Shown here one piece after another: positions 60,701 through 64,000 of a stretch of 64,000 nucleotides of DNA. The notes beneath the pieces are model-generated. The model was not told the DNA's origin, did not search any database, and worked only from the letters and a program-made list of their open reading frames with translations. The translations under genes and the position numbers were made by a program. Position 1 is the first letter of the stretch. Each line of letters starts with the position of its first letter. This stretch comes from Lycocorax pyrrhopterus obiensis (taxonomy: Eukaryota > Chordata > Aves > Passeriformes > Paradisaeidae), in assembly GCA_014706295.1 (NCBI GenBank), contig JACSVZ010000006.1, positions 31,409,629 through 31,473,628 on the forward strand. Direction: 5' to 3'.

Positions 60701-61363
60701 GGTGGTGACCTTTGGCACACCTCACATCGTGATGATTTATCGCAACTCAACGGAAACAGTTCACAGGCAGAGCTCCTAGGAATGGTTATCCAAGCTCCTA
60801 CTCTGGAAGTTCTGGGGTACGTTACATCTTTAAGGCTACACAGTCATCAGCTGTGCAATGTGACCTATTGCAAATCACCAACAGGTTCCTCTTCTCTCCA
60901 GACCCCTCTCTTCTGCCCATTCTTTGACCTTCTTCTGTGCACCGTTTCCAACTCCAGTTCTGGTCACACTTGTCTTAGTTCTTGCATCTGCTGCACACCT
61001 GCTTGGACCTTCTCAATAGCCCTTTTATCCCAAAGTCTTGCAGGCTTTGATATTCTGTATTCAAAACCACAGCCAATCAGATAAAAATGTAGTGTTTGTA
61101 TTTATTTATAAGATGATTCACAGGGACAGCATGGGTGTGAAATTTCTTGTAAAGAAAAAGAAATTTTCACTTGTATTCCTTTTGAAGGCTATGTCATTAA
61201 AGAGCTCAAGATTCTTAAGGAGTACAATTAGCTAATCTTAAGAACAGACAAGATGGAAGAAAATTTCACATGATATAATTTCACAGAGCAGTTCAATTTT
61301 TATGACAGTAGAGGTTTTTTTCTTATCACGTTTTTTCTGCTAGTAGTTTTTTCCTAAAATTTT
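57716..61363. other. unique AT-rich DNA, no gene seen
   Basis: A perfect 12-bp tandem duplication, GAGTTACTTTAT, lies at 60214-60237. Open frames reach at most 100 codons (60782-61084, Ser/Cys/Leu-rich, no motif). No gene was recognised. Confidence 0.5.
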
Positions 61364-61403
61364 ATACTTAGCACAGCTGAGTCATACTTAGCATAGCTGA
61401 GTC
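61364..61403. repeat. 20-bp tandem duplication carrying AP-1/MARE sites
   Basis: ATACTTAGCACAGCTGAGTC (61364-61383) is repeated at 61384-61403 with one change. Each junction forms TGAGTCA (61378-61384 and 61398-61404), the AP-1 consensus, in the extended AGCTGAGTCA context seen in MARE/NF-E2-type sites. Confidence 0.85.
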
Positions 61404-64000
61404 AGAGTCTCTGACACGGGGGAAGTGATCACGATCCTAGAAACGTGTATGAACCTCCACAGCACGTAACATGATGCTGTTGAGTGCTACAGACTCCTAA
61501 AAGACATATGTTACTAGTCAGGTTTTTGAAGCCTGACTCACAAATATCCTAATATTCTATCAAAACTAATGACAGTTTGAAACAGACTATATTGTAATCT
61601 TAGTGTACTTCAAAGTAGTGTTCTAGCCTCAAAGGCTTTTTCTCTTCCTATTTCATCTGTTCCAGTTCTGCTCTTAGTCCTGTTCTTTCTTTTGTTTTTT
61701 ATTTGTTCTATGTGTTCAAATTAATCTTTTTTGTGTCTGCTTCAATTTTCACCTTCCTGTATTTCTCCTTCATCTTCCCATATCCCTTTTAAGAGTTACC
61801 TTAGTTGGCTATCAGAAAACACCACTTCTCCCATCAGCACCACCTCTGCTGTGGTAAGATTGAGACACTTTCAAAGAAAGCAGTGTTCTTTTTGATAGTC
61901 CTTGACATGCACCTTATAAATTTTACCTGTTCCTATAAAGATTTCCCAGAGTTTTGACCAAACATTTGCATATAATACATAAATACTAAATAATCCATCA
62001 TTTAATTACAGTCTGTCTCAAAATCTAGAGAGGTTTTCTTTGTCACCTGGCAGGTCAGGTTTTTTCCAGACAAATATTTAGACTATGAGTTTCTACCCTC
62101 CCTGTATCCAAGCTAGTTCCTCTCAAAAGTGGGAATTTAAAGCAGTGACCTCATGGGTAGGAAATACAGGATATTCTTCTGCAGAAGAACAGCTGTTCAG
62201 CAAGGAAGACTTCAACCTCTTAGCTGTCAAGGGTTGCCGTGCCTCCTATCAGATCATACTGCCAGTCTCAAGAAGCTTCTGTGTTTCACCACACAGAGAT
62301 CTACTTCCAGACTGGGTTTTCTCAGCTAAATGAATTACCAAAGAATAGAAACCATATTAACGAAAAAAGTGGAAGGTTACAATTTGGTCTAATCTTATTC
62401 CTTGCCTGTTTTATGTTGCAGGCATAACACCCCATCTGCCAAACTGTCCTCTGTTCAGGAAAAAACAGTGGTCCCAGGTACCTGCACAGGTGTCTCAGGT
62501 CCCTCATGAGTGAACTACTCACGAAAAGTTTCTGCATCTTATGAAAGACAAGTGTGCATCATTCATCAAAAAATATTTGCTTTGGCTAAATAAGATTGCA
62601 AATGATACTTAGACCTGCAGAGTACATGATGGGTTGATTTGTAAAGCACATAAACTGACAGGGCACTCATCAGTAAGTTAGGAAACTGAGATTCATATCA
62701 CTGCTTAAACTCAGTCACCTCAAAACTCTTGAACAGGTTGCAAAATCTTTCATTTTATACATGGGAGAATTCAATGGATGAAGACATTAAGCCATTAAAA
62801 TGTGCACACTTAGAGCAGTGCTTTATAAACATCAGAGCTCTCCATTGCATTTAGGAAAACTTGTATGCAAGATACGTATTTGGTAACAATAACATTCAAA
62901 TGGATTTTTATTTTTCTGAAGCATCATTAATAATAGGTAAGTATTACTGTTGGTGGCATTTGACTACTGCTTAGCTGCTTTTCTTCATAAAACAGCATTT
63001 TGAAAAGGCTTGGTTTCTATGCAATATTTCATACACATACATTTGACTGAAATATGTATTTTGACAAATACATAATTTGCTGTGACTGCCTAAAAACATC
63101 TTCCTTCCTGAAAAATCACTCATTTTTACTGTATTCCTGATTGTTCTTTATTAGCTTTTTTTAAAGTATTACAGACTTATGTCTTTCTTTTTGTTTCCAT
63201 AGTTGCATTTTTTTTTCAACTTTAATTTTTCTGTAAGCTCAGAATTATTAATTATATTAATTAGGGGACACACCATTAGATGCTATAACAAATGTAATAT
63301 ATATTTCCAGGGACCAGCTGAAAAGTAGTGCTCACAAAGTGTGAAAACATCATCACAGACAGTCCCTGTTCTCAATAGTTTTCATCTGACTGATAAGATA
63401 AACATGAAAAAAGGAAGTATGACATACAAGTAGACCAACCATCACACTATTAATTTCAACCTGGTTTGTAAAGAATGCAGACATATATATGCAGTCAGTT
63501 GTAAGAAATGAGGTTTACGTAAGAGAAAATAACTTAAATAGAAAGAAATGTGAGCACAGGGAAGGGAACAGAGAAGGCAAAGAGAGAAGTGACAGGTGTA
63601 AAAAGGGGAGAAGGGTAGGACAAATTACCAGTCCCTAGGTGACCAGACAAAATAACAAAAAGACCAGTCAATAAAGATTCCCAGAGATCTGATGCATTTC
63701 CACACAGGCATAGTACTATTTCATTTGATGTAGGAAATCCTCATTCAGTCAAACAGAATCCTTTACGTACATATGCACTTTCCTTCTTGGCTTGATAGAT
63801 TACACAAACCCCATACAAGACGGCAACAGAATGCTTAAACAGCAGCAGCCTGGGAGCAGGACTGCTCAAACTCTTCTCTCGTACAAACAACATATTGCCA
63901 AGCAATGCCAAGGGGATGCAGCACAGTTTTGGGACCTGGCTGGACTCTTCGACCCCTGTCCTGATGATTCTAGCTGCTTGGGTAGTGCAAAAAGATGTTG
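61404..64000. other. unique DNA, no gene seen
   Basis: Open frames of 82 codons or fewer (such as 62085-62333) show no domain. The last 200 bases are a little more GC-rich, and I recognise neither a CR1 nor an exon there. Confidence 0.45.

Noticed and set aside
62930..62945. Second recursive splice site (AGGTAAGTAT)
   Set aside because: No pyrimidine tract precedes the AG. The upstream sequence is AT-rich purine/pyrimidine mix.

Overview
The window looks like euchromatic, AT-rich DNA from a bird, most likely a perching bird (passerine). It carries at least eight fragments of CR1, the dominant bird LINE, several with the typical 3' tail (short ATTCTATG-like repeats). It also holds an antisense CR1-tailed SINE whose head resembles tRNA-Ile; I recognise this as the TguSINE1 type known from passerines. 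Two LTRs of about 580 bp stand without internal retroviral sequence. The first has an exact 6-bp target duplication (ERVK-like). The second is an older, ERVL-like LTR. Nothing suggests bacterial, plasmid or phage DNA.

No protein-coding gene can be supported. All open frames are short. The longest (217 and 130 codons) lie inside the first LTR and inside an antisense CR1, so they come from repeats. The window is best read as part of a long intron or an intergenic gene desert. Two short segments have splice-like borders and an open frame (14097-14225 and 25536-25593). One site at 52146-52164 has the arrangement of a recursive splice site. All three are weak candidates that need RNA data.

Layout: 1-1150 holds the SINE and the ERVK-like solo LTR. 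About 1800-1870 may hold an old LINE C-terminus. CR1 copies lie near 7.6, 11.3-12.1, 15.0-15.4, 17.3-17.7, 19.8-20.2, 22.9-23.5, 39.0-39.5 and 42.0 kb, in both orientations. The ERVL-like LTR is at 18.0-18.6 kb. A CT-rich minisatellite with G-quadruplex potential lies at 43.43-43.61 kb. A (TG)n tract is at 49.8 kb and an 18-unit (AAGG)n microsatellite at 50.76-50.83 kb. A/C-rich low-complexity tracts occur at 9.07-9.21, 9.45-9.49, 39.88-39.99 and 44.2-44.3 kb. The rest is unique AT-rich sequence with small tandem duplications and a few notable palindromes.

I did not find a convincing undescribed biological system. The points most worth checking are the G4-forming minisatellite, the palindrome cluster with an EBF-type motif at 32.2 kb, a tandem duplication that doubles an AP-1/MARE site at 61.37 kb, the recursive-splice candidate, and the SINE and solo LTR as lineage markers.
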